Shown here piece by piece: positions 15,550-24,913 of a stretch of 35,847 nt of DNA. Below the pieces are notes generated by a model. That model did no database searches. It was given only the letters and a program-made list of their open reading frames with translations, and was not told the DNA's origin. The stretch covers positions 1 to 35,847 of the forward strand of contig DVMP01000156.1 of NCBI GenBank assembly GCA_018714925.1, written 5' to 3'. Numbering within the stretch: the first letter of the stretch is position 1; each line of letters begins with the position of its first letter. This DNA comes from Candidatus Allocopromorpha excrementigallinarum (GTDB lineage: Bacteria > Bacillota > Clostridia > Peptostreptococcales > Anaerovoracaceae). The position numbers were made by a program, and so were the translations under genes.

Positions 15550-17131
15550 GAGGAGGCGCCGTGTGGGATTTTTTCCTTTCGGCGAATTCCTCGTCGCTGA
15601 CCCTGGCGTTAATAGAGGAATTAGGGATGTCGATTTCTATTATGTCTCCTTCGCGGAGGAGGCCGATATTTCCGCCTGCCGCCGCCTCAGGACATACGTG
15701 GCCGATGGAGGCTCCCCGGCTGGCGCCGCTGAATCTTCCGTCGGTTATAAGGGCTACAGTCTTGTCCAGCTTCATGCCCGCCAGTGCGCTGGTAGGGTTG
15801 AGCATCTCTCTCATTCCCGGGCCGCCCTTAGGTCCTTCGTATCTGATTACCACCACATCTCCGTCCTTGATCTTTCCGTCGTATATGGCCGCGATGGCGT
15901 CCTCCTCACAGTCAAAGACCCTGGCAGGTCCGCTGTGGGAAAGCATTTCAGGGGCTACGGCGCTTCTCTTTACCACACAGCCGTCACGGGCGATATTTCC
16001 CCACATTATGGCTATGCCGCCTGTTTCGCTGTATGGATTGTCCACAGGTCTTATTATGTCGTAATCCTTTACAAAGGCACCCTTTATATTTTCTCCCACG
16101 GTTTTTCCCGTAGCCGTTATAAGGGATTCGTCTATGAGGCCCTTCTTGGTAAGCTCACTGAATACAGCGGGCAGGCCTCCGGCCCTGTTGAGATCGTGCA
16201 TGTGAGTGCCTCCGGCGGGAGCCAGATGACAGAGATTAGGCACCTTGGCGCTGAACCGGTTGAATATGTCAAGGTTCAGCTCCACTCCGGCTTCATTGGC
16301 AATGGCGAGAAGGTGGAGTACGCTGTTTGAGGAGCAGCCCAGAGCCATGTCGCAGGCCAGGGCGTTTTTCAGAGATTTCTCGTTTATAATATCTCTGGCC
16401 TTAATATCCTTTTCCACCAGGTTCATGACAGCCATTCCCGCGTGCTTGGCAAGTCTTATTCTGCCGCTGTCAACAGCGGGTATGGTGCCGTTTCCCGGCA
16501 GCGCTATGCCTACAGCCTCGGAAAGACAGTTCATGCTGTTGGCCGTATACATGCCTGAGCATGAGCCGCAGCCGGGGCATACGTTCTCTTCAAACTCCTG
16601 AAGCTCCTCGTCGTTTATAATGTCAGCCTTTCTGGCGCCTACAGCCTCAAACATCTTGGAAAGGCTGGTTTCCTCTCCGTTTACGAGGCCCGACATCATA
16701 GGACCGCCTGAGCAGACCACTGTAGGAAGATTTATTCTCACGGCAGCCATTATCATGCCGGGAACGATCTTATCGCAGTTGGGAACAAGCACCAGACCGT
16801 CAAAGGCGTGAGCCATGGCCATGGTTTCCACGCTGTCGGCGATGAGCTCCCGGCTGGCAAGGCTGTACTTCATCCCTATATGTCCCATGGCTATACCGTC
16901 GCAGACTCCTATGGCGGGAACCTCTACAGGCGTTCCTCCCGCCATACGGACTCCTGCCTTTACAGCCTCAGCCACCTTATCAAGGTGTATATGGCCGGGA
17001 ACGATTTCGCTTTTAGCGGAAACCACTCCTATAAGAGGCCGCTCCAGCTCCTCCTTAGTATAGCCCATGGCGTAGAAGAGGCTCCTCATGGGAGCTCTTT
17101 CCACGCCTTTAGTTACTTTATCGCTTCTCAT
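15473..17131 (-). CDS. ilvD: Dihydroxy-acid dehydratase (Fe-S)
   Basis: A 552-residue enzyme dehydrating 2,3-dihydroxy-isovalerate and 2,3-dihydroxy-3-methylvalerate to the 2-oxoacids used for valine, leucine and isoleucine. Family signatures with the cluster cysteines are visible: [21 protein letters not shown] and [16 protein letters not shown]. The C-terminal [15 protein letters not shown] motif is also present. Full length. It starts 15 bp after ilvC with GAAGGGAAA as a weak ribosome site and is the last gene of the ilvBNCD unit, before the terminator at 15389-15419. Confidence 0.96.
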   Translation of the reverse strand: MRSDKVTKGVERAPMRSLFYAMGYTKEELERPLIGVVSAKSEIVPGHIHLDKVAEAVKAGVRMAGGTPVEVPAIGVCDGIAMGHIGMKYSLASRELIADSVETMAMAHAFDGLVLVPNCDKIVPGMIMAAVRINLPTVVCSGGPMMSGLVNGEETSLSKMFEAVGARKADIINDEELQEFEENVCPGCGSCSGMYTANSMNCLSEAVGIALPGNGTIPAVDSGRIRLAKHAGMAVMNLVEKDIKARDIINEKSLKNALACDMALGCSSNSVLHLLAIANEAGVELNLDIFNRFSAKVPNLCHLAPAGGTHMHDLNRAGGLPAVFSELTKKGLIDESLITATGKTVGENIKGAFVKDYDIIRPVDNPYSETGGIAIMWGNIARDGCVVKRSAVAPEMLSHSGPARVFDCEEDAIAAIYDGKIKDGDVVVIRYEGPKGGPGMREMLNPTSALAGMKLDKTVALITDGRFSGASRGASIGHVCPEAAAGGNIGLLREGDIIEIDIPNSSINARVSDEEFAERKKSHTAPPPNVTSGWLARYMRNVSSAAKGAIME

Positions 17132-17146
17132 TTCAGTTTCCCTTCA

Positions 17147-18181
<1,035 letters not shown>

Positions 18182-18191
18182 TTATTATATA

Positions 18192-18215
18192 GGAAATATC
18201 TCTTTCGATATTTCC
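18192..18215 (-). other. Perfect 9-bp hairpin between ilvN and ilvC
   Basis: On the minus-strand RNA, GGAAATATC, a 6-nt loop, GATATTTCC, followed by a U/A-rich tail (TATATAATAAAAATC). It could be a leaky terminator, an RNA-processing site or a 3'-stabilising hairpin that sets different levels of ilvBN and ilvCD. Confidence 0.55.
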
Positions 18216-18245
18216 TTTACTTCACTTAATCGCTGTTTAAAATTT

Positions 18246-18749
18246 CTACAGATCTTCAGGAATATCTCTGCCTATGCCTGTTATTCCCGTACGGCACACC
18301 TCCACAATGTCGTAGCAGCTCATCATATCCATAAAGCCGTCCAGCTTTTCCGAGGCTCCCGTAAGCTCGATTATCATGCTGTTCTTTGAAAGATCCACTA
18401 TCTTTCCTCTGTAGATCTCCACTATTTCCTTAATTGCCGATCTTTCCGATTTATCCGTTTTCACCTTGAGGAGAAGCAGCTCTCTGTATATGCTGTTTCC
18501 CGCGTTAAGGGTGAATATCTTCTTTACAACCTCAAGCTTTGAGGTCTGGGTTATTATCTGATGAAGCCCCTGCTCGGTGCCTGTGAACACAACGGTTATT
18601 CTGGAAAGCTTCGGGTCGTTGGTAGCGGAAACTGTAAGGGAGTCTATATTAAAGCCCCGCCTTCCGAAGAGGCTGCTGACTCTCGTCAGTACATTTGCCT
18701 GGTTATCCACGAGGATACTGATAACCTCTTTTTTTATCTGTTTATCCAT
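18246..18749 (-). CDS. ilvN: Acetolactate synthase regulatory (small) subunit
   Basis: 167 residues with an N-terminal ACT domain (about 8-80: I-L-V-D-N-Q-A-N-V-L-T-R-V, F-G-R-R-G-F-N-I-D-S-L) and the C-terminal small-subunit domain ending I-G-R-D-I. It binds the IlvB catalytic subunit, raises its activity and confers valine feedback inhibition. It starts 11 bp after the ilvB stop with AGGAGGG. The size lies in the usual IlvH/IlvN range (about 160-170). Confidence 0.94.
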   Translation of the reverse strand: MDKQIKKEVISILVDNQANVLTRVSSLFGRRGFNIDSLTVSATNDPKLSRITVVFTGTEQGLHQIITQTSKLEVVKKIFTLNAGNSIYRELLLLKVKTDKSERSAIKEIVEIYRGKIVDLSKNSMIIELTGASEKLDGFMDMMSCYDIVEVCRTGITGIGRDIPEDL

Positions 18750-18760
18750 GGCTTTCCCTC

Positions 18761-20422
18761 CTAACCTATTATCATATCTTCAATGGTGCCGCCGCCCGGT
18801 ATCATTGGAAGAACCCTCTCGTCTCTGGCTATGGCGCAGTCTATCCACACAGGGCCCTTTTCCTTAAGGGCCGCCTTAAAGGCCTCTTCGAATTCCTTCG
18901 GATTTTCCGCGGAAAATCCCTTTGCTCCAAAGGCCTCGGCCAGCTTGGGAAAATTGGTTTTCCTCTCAGGAGTGGTGGCAGCGTAGCGTTTGCCGTAAAA
19001 TGAAGTCTGCCACTGATATACCATTCCCAGAACTCTGTTGTTCATGATTATGGTTATTATGGGAAGCTCCTGGCTTACGGCGGTGCACGCCTCGTTAAGG
19101 TTCATATGAAAGGAGCCGTCTCCCGTAAAGTGTATTACTCTCTTTTCGGGACAGCCTGTCTGCGCTCCTATGGCCGCTCCGTAGCCGAAGCCCATGGTGC
19201 CCAGGCCTCCGCTTGTAATAAAGTCCTTTGTCTTGTCGTGCTTCAGATACTGAGCCACCCACATCTGATGCTGTCCTACGTCCGTAACGTAAATGGTCTC
19301 CTTGTCGGTGAGATCGCATACAGCGTGAATTATCTCGCTTGGATGAAGGTCGGCATCCTGGCACTTCACGTCTCCCGTCTTCTTTTTCCATTCCGTGGCC
19401 TGGGAAACCCATTCCTTATGATCCTTTTTCTTTATTAAAGGAAGAAGCTTTGTAAGGAATTCCTTGGCGTCGGCAGTAACGCCGAAATCCACGAGAACGT
19501 TTTTGTTTATTTCGCTGCAGTCTATGTCTATCTGGACCTTCTGAGCCTTCTTGGCGAATCTTTCGGGATTCAGGGCGACTCTGTCGCTGAATCTGGCTCC
19601 TATGGCGATAACCAGGTCGGCTCTGTCAACAGCCTTGTTGGCGGCTATGCTTCCGTGCATTCCCACCATGCCGAGATTTCTGTCGTTGTCATAGCCAAGA
19701 ATTCCAGCGGCCATGAGGGTATAGGTGGCAGGCATGTCCGCCTTTTCAAGAAGCTCTAAAAGCTCCCTTCCGGCATTGGCGGCGGGAACGCCGCCTCCGA
19801 AATAGACCACTGGTCTTTCCGCGGCGTTTATCATGGAAGCCACCTCCTGAACCTCCTCGTCGGAAAACTCGGGCACAGGGTTTAAAGGCAGCGGCCTGGC
19901 GGCCTTGTAGTCGGTTTCCGCGGCCGTAACGTCCTTGGTAATATCCACAAGAACAGGGCCCTTTCTGCCGCTGTTGGCTATTCTGAAGGCGTTTCTCAAA
20001 GCGTCCGCCAGATCTTCTATTCTGTTTACAAAGAAAGTATGCTTGGTTATAGGCATGGCCACTCCCGTGATACATATCTCCTGGAAAGCGTCTCTTCCAA
20101 TGAGATTGTCGGGAACATTGGCTGTTATGGCAACCATTGGTATGCTGTCCATAAATGCCGTGGCTATGCCGGTAACAAGGTTTGTAGCCCCGGGACCGCT
20201 GGTAGCGAAGACGACGCCTGTTTTCCCCGTTGCTCTGCAATAACCGTCGGCAGCATGGGCGGCGCCCTGTTCGTGGGCCGTAAGTACGTGCTTGATCTTG
20301 TCCCTGTACTCGTAAAGAGTATCATAGAGATTGAGAGCCGTGCCGCCCGGATAGCCGAACACCGTGTCAACGCCGTGCTCCAGTAAGATCTCAGCAACCA
20401 GTTGTGATCCTGTTACTTTCAT
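18761..20422 (-). CDS. ilvB: Acetolactate synthase catalytic (large) subunit
   Basis: A 553-residue thiamine-diphosphate enzyme making 2-acetolactate from two pyruvates, or acetohydroxybutyrate from pyruvate and oxobutyrate. Visible features are F-G-Y-P-G-G-T near residue 22, the catalytic Glu in T-A-H-E-Q-G-A-A-H-A near residue 50, and the ThDP motif G-D-G-S-F-H-M-N beginning near residue 430 and ending I-I-M-N-N. It is the first gene of ilvBNCD, with AAGGAGG 6 nt before the ATG. No T-box is seen ahead of it; its leader instead carries the repeat/hairpin set at 20442-20518. Confidence 0.95.
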   Translation of the reverse strand: MKVTGSQLVAEILLEHGVDTVFGYPGGTALNLYDTLYEYRDKIKHVLTAHEQGAAHAADGYCRATGKTGVVFATSGPGATNLVTGIATAFMDSIPMVAITANVPDNLIGRDAFQEICITGVAMPITKHTFFVNRIEDLADALRNAFRIANSGRKGPVLVDITKDVTAAETDYKAARPLPLNPVPEFSDEEVQEVASMINAAERPVVYFGGGVPAANAGRELLELLEKADMPATYTLMAAGILGYDNDRNLGMVGMHGSIAANKAVDRADLVIAIGARFSDRVALNPERFAKKAQKVQIDIDCSEINKNVLVDFGVTADAKEFLTKLLPLIKKKDHKEWVSQATEWKKKTGDVKCQDADLHPSEIIHAVCDLTDKETIYVTDVGQHQMWVAQYLKHDKTKDFITSGGLGTMGFGYGAAIGAQTGCPEKRVIHFTGDGSFHMNLNEACTAVSQELPIITIIMNNRVLGMVYQWQTSFYGKRYAATTPERKTNFPKLAEAFGAKGFSAENPKEFEEAFKAALKEKGPVWIDCAIARDERVLPMIPGGGTIEDMIIG

Positions 20423-20441
20423 TTTTTCCTCCTTAAGATTG

Positions 20442-20518
20442 CGCCGGATTTTGTGCCGCGGCGCTTGTTTTGTCTCAGTGGAAATCCATGCTTAAGGGCG
20501 GATAAACCGCCGGATTTT
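20442..20518 (-). promoter_or_regulatory. Structured 5' leader of ilvB with competing pairings
   Basis: The ilvB leader has two direct copies of AAAATCCGGCG (minus strand, 20518-20508 and 20452-20442). Between them lie CCGCC, able to pair with the first copy, and GGATTT (20487-20482), able to pair with AAATCC in either copy. GCGCCG...CGGCGC forms a second hairpin just before the ribosome site. The alternatives look like an attenuation or translation switch, but no leader peptide or known riboswitch motif was recognised. Confidence 0.4.
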
Positions 20519-20531
20519 CCCTGCAACACCT

Positions 20532-20559
20532 ATTATATATGGTTTCGGAAGAAAATCAA
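20532..20559 (-). promoter_or_regulatory. Promoter of ilvBNCD
   Basis: On the minus strand, TTGATT (20559-20554), a 16-bp spacer and a perfect TATAAT (20537-20532), about 110 bp ahead of the ilvB start. Confidence 0.7.
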
Positions 20560-20658
20560 TATATTTTTTGTTAAAATTGTGCAAAATCACAAAGAAAAGT
20601 AAAAAATATAGTTTTTTAAAACAAAAATGGCCGATTTTTCTGTTTTTTTGTGAAAAGC

Positions 20659-20689
20659 AAAAAGAGAGGCGTGTCCTTCACCTCTCTTT
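20659..20689 (-). terminator. Rho-independent terminator after the second iron alcohol dehydrogenase
   Basis: On the minus strand, AAAGAGAGG (20689-20681), an 11-nt loop, CCTCTCTTT (20669-20661), then further T. The 145 bp between it and the alcohol dehydrogenase stop is GC-rich with no gene seen. Confidence 0.8.
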
Positions 20690-20834
20690 CCTCTTCGGAC
20701 AGCAACGGCCCGCCGTATATTCTTCCGGCTGTCTTCCCGCCTGCTCCGGCGGTCAGCTCCCCGGAGGGCGTTTCGTCTCCCGGCCGGGTTTTACCCTTAA
20801 GATGGCAGTTCGCCTTTTGGCGCGGGCTTTTCCC

Positions 20835-22001
20835 TTAAGCAGCCTCTTTGCCTGTTTCGGGCGAATACTCGTATATGGACAGGAGTATTTCCTTTACCTG
20901 CTCAGGAGTAATGTCTACAGGATTGTTATCCATTCTGCCCTTTGTAAAGGTGCCGGACACTATTTCGTCGATACCGGCCTCAGGTATGCCGAAGTCCTTG
21001 AGCCTCAGAGTGACGATGCCTCTGCACACATCGTCCAGCCATTTTCGCAGACCGCCGTGCTTTTCAAGGGTTTCAAAGAGCATATCGGAAAGCTCCGTTT
21101 TTTCCCTGTTTATCTTTGACACGGCGTCCAGAGTGAGCGCGCAGGCGAATCCGTGCTCCACTCCGTACATCATGGTTATAGGATAGCCGATGGAGTGACA
21201 GGCCGTGGTTCTTGTTCGCGCAAAGGCCATCCCGGAAAGGAGGGCGGCTCTGGTCATGGCTGTCCTCAGCTCCAGACTGCCCGGATTGTTGAGAAGCTTC
21301 GGAAGATATGTCATTATCATGTCTATGGCTCTCAGGGCCACGTCCTTTACCAGGTAGGTGGAAGGCTTTGCCCAGAAGGCCTCCATGGCATGGGAAAGAG
21401 CGTCAAGACCTGTGGAGAGAGTAAGCCTTTCCGGAAGAGAAAGGGTCAGCTCCGGTATCATATACGCCTTCTTGGCATAATTAAAAGGAGTATCTATGGA
21501 GTATTTCGCCTTGTTTCCCACATCCCATATGGTGGCGAACTGAGTAACCTCGGAGCCTGTACCGGCGGTGGAAGGTACGGCTGTAATGTCGATAAACCGG
21601 TGAGGCTCCTTATAGCTGCCGGACTTAAGAACATCCGTAATCATTTCTTCCGTGGCTCTGTGTCCGGGGAACATGTAATAGAAGGCGCTTACGGCCTTTC
21701 CTATATCTATGGAGCTTCCCCCTCCTATAGCGATAATGCTTTCAGGCTCAAGATCGCCTACAGCGCCGAGGGCGGCCGCCACCTCTCTCTGAGTGGGATT
21801 GGAGGGGCATTTGTCCAGCCAGGCCAGACGGCCTTCTTCAACGCCCTTTTCTATGAGAGGAGTTATCTCCCAGATATCAGCAGTCATACGATCGCATATA
21901 ACAGCGGTTTTTTTCTTTTCTTTTTTGTCCTCGATGAGATCCTTCAGAGTTCTCATGCTGCCGAAGGCAATATCCACTGAGCAAAAAGGTGTGTATTTCA
22001 T
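20835..22001 (-). CDS. Iron-containing alcohol dehydrogenase (second, unrelated subgroup)
   Basis: A 388-residue group III alcohol dehydrogenase only distantly similar to the one at 427-1599. It has G-G-G-S-S-I-D near residue 93, P-S-T-A-G-T-G-S-E, and the metal-ligand segments G-L-D-A-L-S-H-A-M-E-A and A-C-H-S-I-G-Y-P ... Y-G-V-E-H-G. The N-terminal P-N/S-N-P-T-Q-R-E-V region is similar to phosphonoacetaldehyde- and 1,3-propanediol-type reductases; the substrate is not decided. GAAAGGAGAAGGCC precedes the ATG. It is transcribed alone from a promoter with phased repeats (22053-22134), ends at the terminator at 20659-20689, and lies downstream of two DeoR regulators. Confidence 0.88.
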   Translation of the reverse strand: MKYTPFCSVDIAFGSMRTLKDLIEDKKEKKKTAVICDRMTADIWEITPLIEKGVEEGRLAWLDKCPSNPTQREVAAALGAVGDLEPESIIAIGGGSSIDIGKAVSAFYYMFPGHRATEEMITDVLKSGSYKEPHRFIDITAVPSTAGTGSEVTQFATIWDVGNKAKYSIDTPFNYAKKAYMIPELTLSLPERLTLSTGLDALSHAMEAFWAKPSTYLVKDVALRAIDMIMTYLPKLLNNPGSLELRTAMTRAALLSGMAFARTRTTACHSIGYPITMMYGVEHGFACALTLDAVSKINREKTELSDMLFETLEKHGGLRKWLDDVCRGIVTLRLKDFGIPEAGIDEIVSGTFTKGRMDNNPVDITPEQVKEILLSIYEYSPETGKEAA

Positions 22002-22052
22002 GGCCTTCTCCTTTCATTTCCTTAAAACCATTTGAAATGTATCTTTTACCAT

Positions 22053-22081
22053 ATTAAATCACACTTTTGCTATATTGTAAA
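22053..22081 (-). promoter_or_regulatory. Promoter of the second iron alcohol dehydrogenase
   Basis: On the minus strand, TTTACA (22081-22076), a 17-bp spacer and TTTAAT (22058-22053), about 50 bp ahead of the start codon. One AGCAAAA repeat lies inside the spacer and another just upstream of the -35. Confidence 0.6.
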
Positions 22082-22134
22082 TAGTTTTTGCTGTAAAAAT
22101 ATAATTTTATGCAATTTTATTGCGAACTTTTGCT
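22065..22134. repeat. Helically phased TTTTGCT direct repeats, probable operator array
   Basis: TTTTGCT occurs at 22065-22071, 22086-22092 and 22128-22134, at spacings of exactly 21 and 42 bp. A degenerate copy (TTATGCA) sits at the missing 22107 position. The array spans the promoter of the iron alcohol dehydrogenase. Two-turn spacing places every copy on one DNA face, as in the operators of DeoR-family repressors. Confidence 0.55.
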
Positions 22135-22140
22135 GTTAAA

Positions 22141-22174
22141 TAAAAAATCCTGTGGAATATTCATTCCGCAGGAT
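22141..22174 (-). terminator. Rho-independent terminator of the DeoR gene pair
   Basis: On the minus strand, ATCCTGCGGAAT (22174-22163), a 4-nt loop, and ATTCCACAGGAT (22158-22147; one wobble pair), followed by TTTTTATTT. Confidence 0.88.
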
Positions 22175-22204
22175 AGCTGCTTCAAAAGCGACTCAGCCGC
22201 CGTC

Positions 22205-22972
22205 TCAGGAGGCTATAACCCTGATGCCTCTGGCTTCATAAAGCTCCCCCGTTTCTGGAGGAAGCCCTTTATCTGTCAGTATTACATGTATGTCCTCCAC
22301 AGGACATACATTCATACACGCGGGGCTTTTAAGGAATTTTTCATGGTCCGCGGCAACTACACGTCTGGCTGAGGAGGCCAGCATGGCCTTAAACACCTCG
22401 GCCTGATCAAGCCTGAAGTCGGTTACTCCCTTTTCGGGAGAAAGGCTGCTGCCGGAAATAATACACAGATCGGCATTGTACTGGCGTATTTCCTCCTCGC
22501 ACTGGTCTCCGAAGGTGGCGTTTTCCTCAGGATCGAGTATTCCGCCGGCTACGATTACGGTAAAATGCTCCTTTGGGGAAAGAGCCTGTACCACTCCCAT
22601 ATCGTTGGTGATTACGGTGAGACGCTTATAGCTTCGAGCCAGGGCTCCGGCTATTTCAGCGGCAGTGGTGCCGCTTCCCAGGATTATTGTTTCTCCTTCG
22701 GAAACCACCTGTGTTACGCCTTCCGCCAGACTGGCCTTTTCCTTGCCGTTTACCATGGTCCTCATTCCTGAGATCTGCCTGTCCATGTTTTCTTCTTTTC
22801 TCACGGCTCCGCCTCTGACACGCTCAAGGAGGCCGTATCCGTCGAGAGTTTCCAGATCGCGGCGTACCGTATCAACAGACACTCCGTTGAGAGCAGCCAG
22901 CTGAGAAAGCTTTGCCGTACCGTTAGCCTTAAGGTATTCTATTATGTTAAAAAAACGTTCCTCCTGGAGCAT
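22205..22972 (-). CDS. DeoR/GlpR-family transcriptional regulator (first of tandem pair)
   Basis: 255 residues: N-terminal DeoR helix-turn-helix (about 5-57, V-S-V-D-T-V-R-R-D-L-E) and a C-terminal sugar-phosphate-sensing domain of the ribose-5-phosphate-isomerase fold (I-L-G-S-G-T-T-A-A-E near 93; V-A-A-D-H-E-K-F near 208). Such proteins repress sugar or polyol genes until a phosphorylated sugar binds. It is about 40% similar by eye to the gene just upstream and starts 8 bp after it, indicating tandem duplication. No sugar transport or kinase gene is adjacent; the nearest target candidate is the iron alcohol dehydrogenase downstream. Confidence 0.9.
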   Translation of the reverse strand: MLQEERFFNIIEYLKANGTAKLSQLAALNGVSVDTVRRDLETLDGYGLLERVRGGAVRKEENMDRQISGMRTMVNGKEKASLAEGVTQVVSEGETIILGSGTTAAEIAGALARSYKRLTVITNDMGVVQALSPKEHFTVIVAGGILDPEENATFGDQCEEEIRQYNADLCIISGSSLSPEKGVTDFRLDQAEVFKAMLASSARRVVAADHEKFLKSPACMNVCPVEDIHVILTDKGLPPETGELYEARGIRVIAS

Positions 22973-22980
22973 TGGTCACC

Positions 22981-23760
22981 TCATTTCCCCTCAGGCGAGG
23001 GCTTTACTATATCCGCCCCTGCCTGCCTGTACAAAAATGCTGTTTCGCTGTCAAGGCCTCCGTCTGTAAGGAAGGCTGAAACATCCTCAAGGGGGCACAC
23101 ATTCATACAGGCAACCCTCTGAAACTTAGTGTGGTCAGCCACTACGAGCGTTCGCCTTGAGGCTGAGATCATAGCCTTTATTATGCCGCATTCCTCCATT
23201 CTGAAATCGGTAATTCCCTTTTCCAGAGAGATGCTGTTAACCGCTACAATGGCGAAATCCATGTTATATCGGGCGATGTCCCTTTCCACCTGCTTGCCTG
23301 TAACCGTGTTTTCCGGCTCAAAATATCTCCCCCCGGGAACAATGAGAGTAAAGCCCGGCTTTTCCTTTAAAAGACTTAGGGCTGTAAGGTTGTTGGTGAG
23401 CACCGTAAGCCGTCTGTAATTATGAGCCAGAAAACGGGCGGCTTCAACTGTGGTTGTGCCTCCGTTGAGAGCTACGGCCTGTCCATCCATTACAAAGCTT
23501 CCCAGGCTTCTTACAAGCTGCCGCTTTTCTTCTCTGTTGATTATGTTTCTTACCTTTGAAACCTGCTTCGTAATATCATCCTGATTCCACACGGCTCCGC
23601 CTCTTGTAAGTCTGACGGCCCCCTTACTGTCCAGAAACGCTATGTCCTTTCTGGCGGTTGCCTCAGATACTCCCAGGTATTGGGCGATTTCCGAGAATTT
23701 GGCTGTTCTGACCTTTTTTAAATAATCGGTTATCTTTAAAAATCTTTCTTCTCTGAGCAT
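22981..23760 (-). CDS. DeoR/GlpR-family transcriptional regulator (second of tandem pair)
   Basis: 259 residues with the same architecture as its downstream neighbour: helix-turn-helix at about 5-57 (V-S-E-A-T-A-R-K-D-I), the effector-domain motif L-N-G-G-T-T-T-V-E-A near 95 and V-V-A-D-H-T-K-F near 207. The helix R-K-D-I replaces the more usual R-R-D-L, suggesting a diverged DNA specificity. The two are co-transcribed (8-bp gap) and end at a shared terminator. The promoter region upstream is AT-rich without a clean -35/-10 pair. Confidence 0.9.
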   Translation of the reverse strand: MLREERFLKITDYLKKVRTAKFSEIAQYLGVSEATARKDIAFLDSKGAVRLTRGGAVWNQDDITKQVSKVRNIINREEKRQLVRSLGSFVMDGQAVALNGGTTTVEAARFLAHNYRRLTVLTNNLTALSLLKEKPGFTLIVPGGRYFEPENTVTGKQVERDIARYNMDFAIVAVNSISLEKGITDFRMEECGIIKAMISASRRTLVVADHTKFQRVACMNVCPLEDVSAFLTDGGLDSETAFLYRQAGADIVKPSPEGK

Positions 23761-23870
23761 AGGATGTAGGATTCTCCTGTAAACACGGATGCAATTATGT
23801 GTAAATATACGGCAAGTATAACATAAAACGCGGCAAAAATAAACATCCTCTCAGGCGGCCGCACCGGAGA

Positions 23871-24380
23871 CTAAAGGGTAATATCCACCTGACAGTCAAA
23901 GGATTTTCCATCCTCCTGTGAATAGTCACTGTTGTAGAAAACACTCAGCCTTTCGGGGACTTCGTCATCCTTTACAAGAACCATCAGGAAGCAGGGGAGA
24001 GTATCCCCCGCTTCTATGGCCTCTGTAAACTCGCTGTTCAGCCTGTTGAGAAAGAGAAGCTTCCCGTCTCTTCGGCTTCCGTCAGTCTCGGCCGTCACTG
24101 TAAAGGCGGAGGAGGGGACAGCGGCACTTCCTGTGTTTTCAACTGTTCCGGATATGACGTAGTAGCGATAACCTTCATGCTCTTCGTAAAATTCATAGTA
24201 GCCTCGCGGCTCTTCCGGCTCAACCAGTTCTCTGAAATCCTTCTCTTCAGCTGTCACCGTAATCTGTCCCAGCTCTATAACATCTCCGGAAACCTCCCTT
24301 ATTTCCTCACTGCGGGAAACGCATCCGGCGAAAATCAGAAGGAGAGAAATAATTGATATGATAATACACGCGGTCTTCAT
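23871..24380 (-). CDS. Surface lipoprotein of unknown function
   Basis: 169 residues. A signal peptide with a hydrophobic I/L-rich core ends in the lipobox F-A-G-C (C20), predicting a lipid anchor on the outer face of the membrane. The mature domain is beta-rich, with E-G-Y-R-Y-Y-V-I-S-G-T-V-E-N-T in the middle and P-E-R-L-S-V-F-Y-N near the end. It resembles extracellular immunoglobulin-like domains of the DUF5067 kind, by appearance only. GAGGGGG precedes the ATG. It is the paralogue of the damaged gene at 14759-15549. It is the last member of the minus-strand surface cluster that begins at 27198. Confidence 0.75.
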   Translation of the reverse strand: MKTACIIISIISLLLIFAGCVSRSEEIREVSGDVIELGQITVTAEEKDFRELVEPEEPRGYYEFYEEHEGYRYYVISGTVENTGSAAVPSSAFTVTAETDGSRRDGKLLFLNRLNSEFTEAIEAGDTLPCFLMVLVKDDEVPERLSVFYNSDYSQEDGKSFDCQVDITL

Positions 24381-24393
24381 TTATATTCCCCCT

Positions 24394-24580
24394 CTACTCC
24401 ACATTGAGGGTTACCGGTATTTCACCGCCGTTAGTGGCTGACTGATAGTTTTCAAGACTGAAGGTGTTTATCTGCATAGTGGCCCTGTATTCCCCCGGCT
24501 CGAGCTCTGTATTTATTTCCCATCTCGGTACGGCGGTGCCCGGCTCATAGGCACTGGCCTTCCATAATAAATATTTTTGT
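24394..24580 (-). pseudogene. C-terminal fragment of a surface-protein domain
   Basis: About 58 residues (Y-E-P-G-T-A-V-P-R-W ... L-E-P-G-E-Y-R-A-T-M ... G-G-E-I-P-V-T-L-N-V-E) resemble the end of secreted beta-sandwich proteins in which L-E-P-G-E-Y and a final V-T-L-x-V strand recur. There is no start codon, ribosome site or export signal in frame; the upstream part of the track ORF is the out-of-frame tail of the next gene. Most likely the remnant of a deleted or fused gene. Confidence 0.5.
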
Positions 24581-24895
24581 TTAGAAGTCGTTTTCCTTCT
24601 TCTCTTTTCTTGCCGCCGTAAGCAGCAGTATGAGAATGGCCGGAGCTGAAAGTCCGAGCATAACGGCGTAGCCCTCCAGCCTGCTCTCATCTCCTGTCTT
24701 TGCGGCTCCTGGGCCGGTTCCCTCGCCTCTGTCAACGGTCTGGCCCGACTCAGGGATATCCTCAGCTTCTATGACAAAGCTCACTTGCGTATCGCCTGAA
24801 GCAGCCTGTACATTATCAGCCGCTCCCCAGAAACCGCTTATAGCTATAAGCAGGCAGAGGGACATCCATGTAATGAGTTTTCGTATTCCTTTCAT
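24581..24895 (-). CDS. Small exported protein with sortase-substrate-like tail
   Basis: 104 residues: a signal peptide (1-32, cleavage expected after V-Q-A), a short acidic middle of about 35 residues (D-T-Q-V-S-F-V-I-E-A-E-D-I-P), then G-A-A-K-T-G-D-E, a hydrophobic segment (about 75-95) and a charged end A-R-K-E-K-K. The tail layout matches cell-wall-sorting signals of the P-K-T-G-D kind common in Clostridia, but the leading L-P is replaced by A-A, so recognition by a sortase is uncertain. GCAGGAGG precedes the ATG, 18 bp after the surface pseudogene. A class B sortase gene lies 4 kb away. Confidence 0.65.
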   Translation of the reverse strand: MKGIRKLITWMSLCLLIAISGFWGAADNVQAASGDTQVSFVIEAEDIPESGQTVDRGEGTGPGAAKTGDESRLEGYAVMLGLSAPAILILLLTAARKEKKENDF

Positions 24896-24913
24896 CTTTT
24901 CCTCCTGCTTTTA

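Noticed and set aside
20423-20560. T-box or known riboswitch ahead of ilvB
   Set aside because: No GGTACCGCG-like T-box sequence and no known aptamer motif; only local hairpins and a direct repeat.
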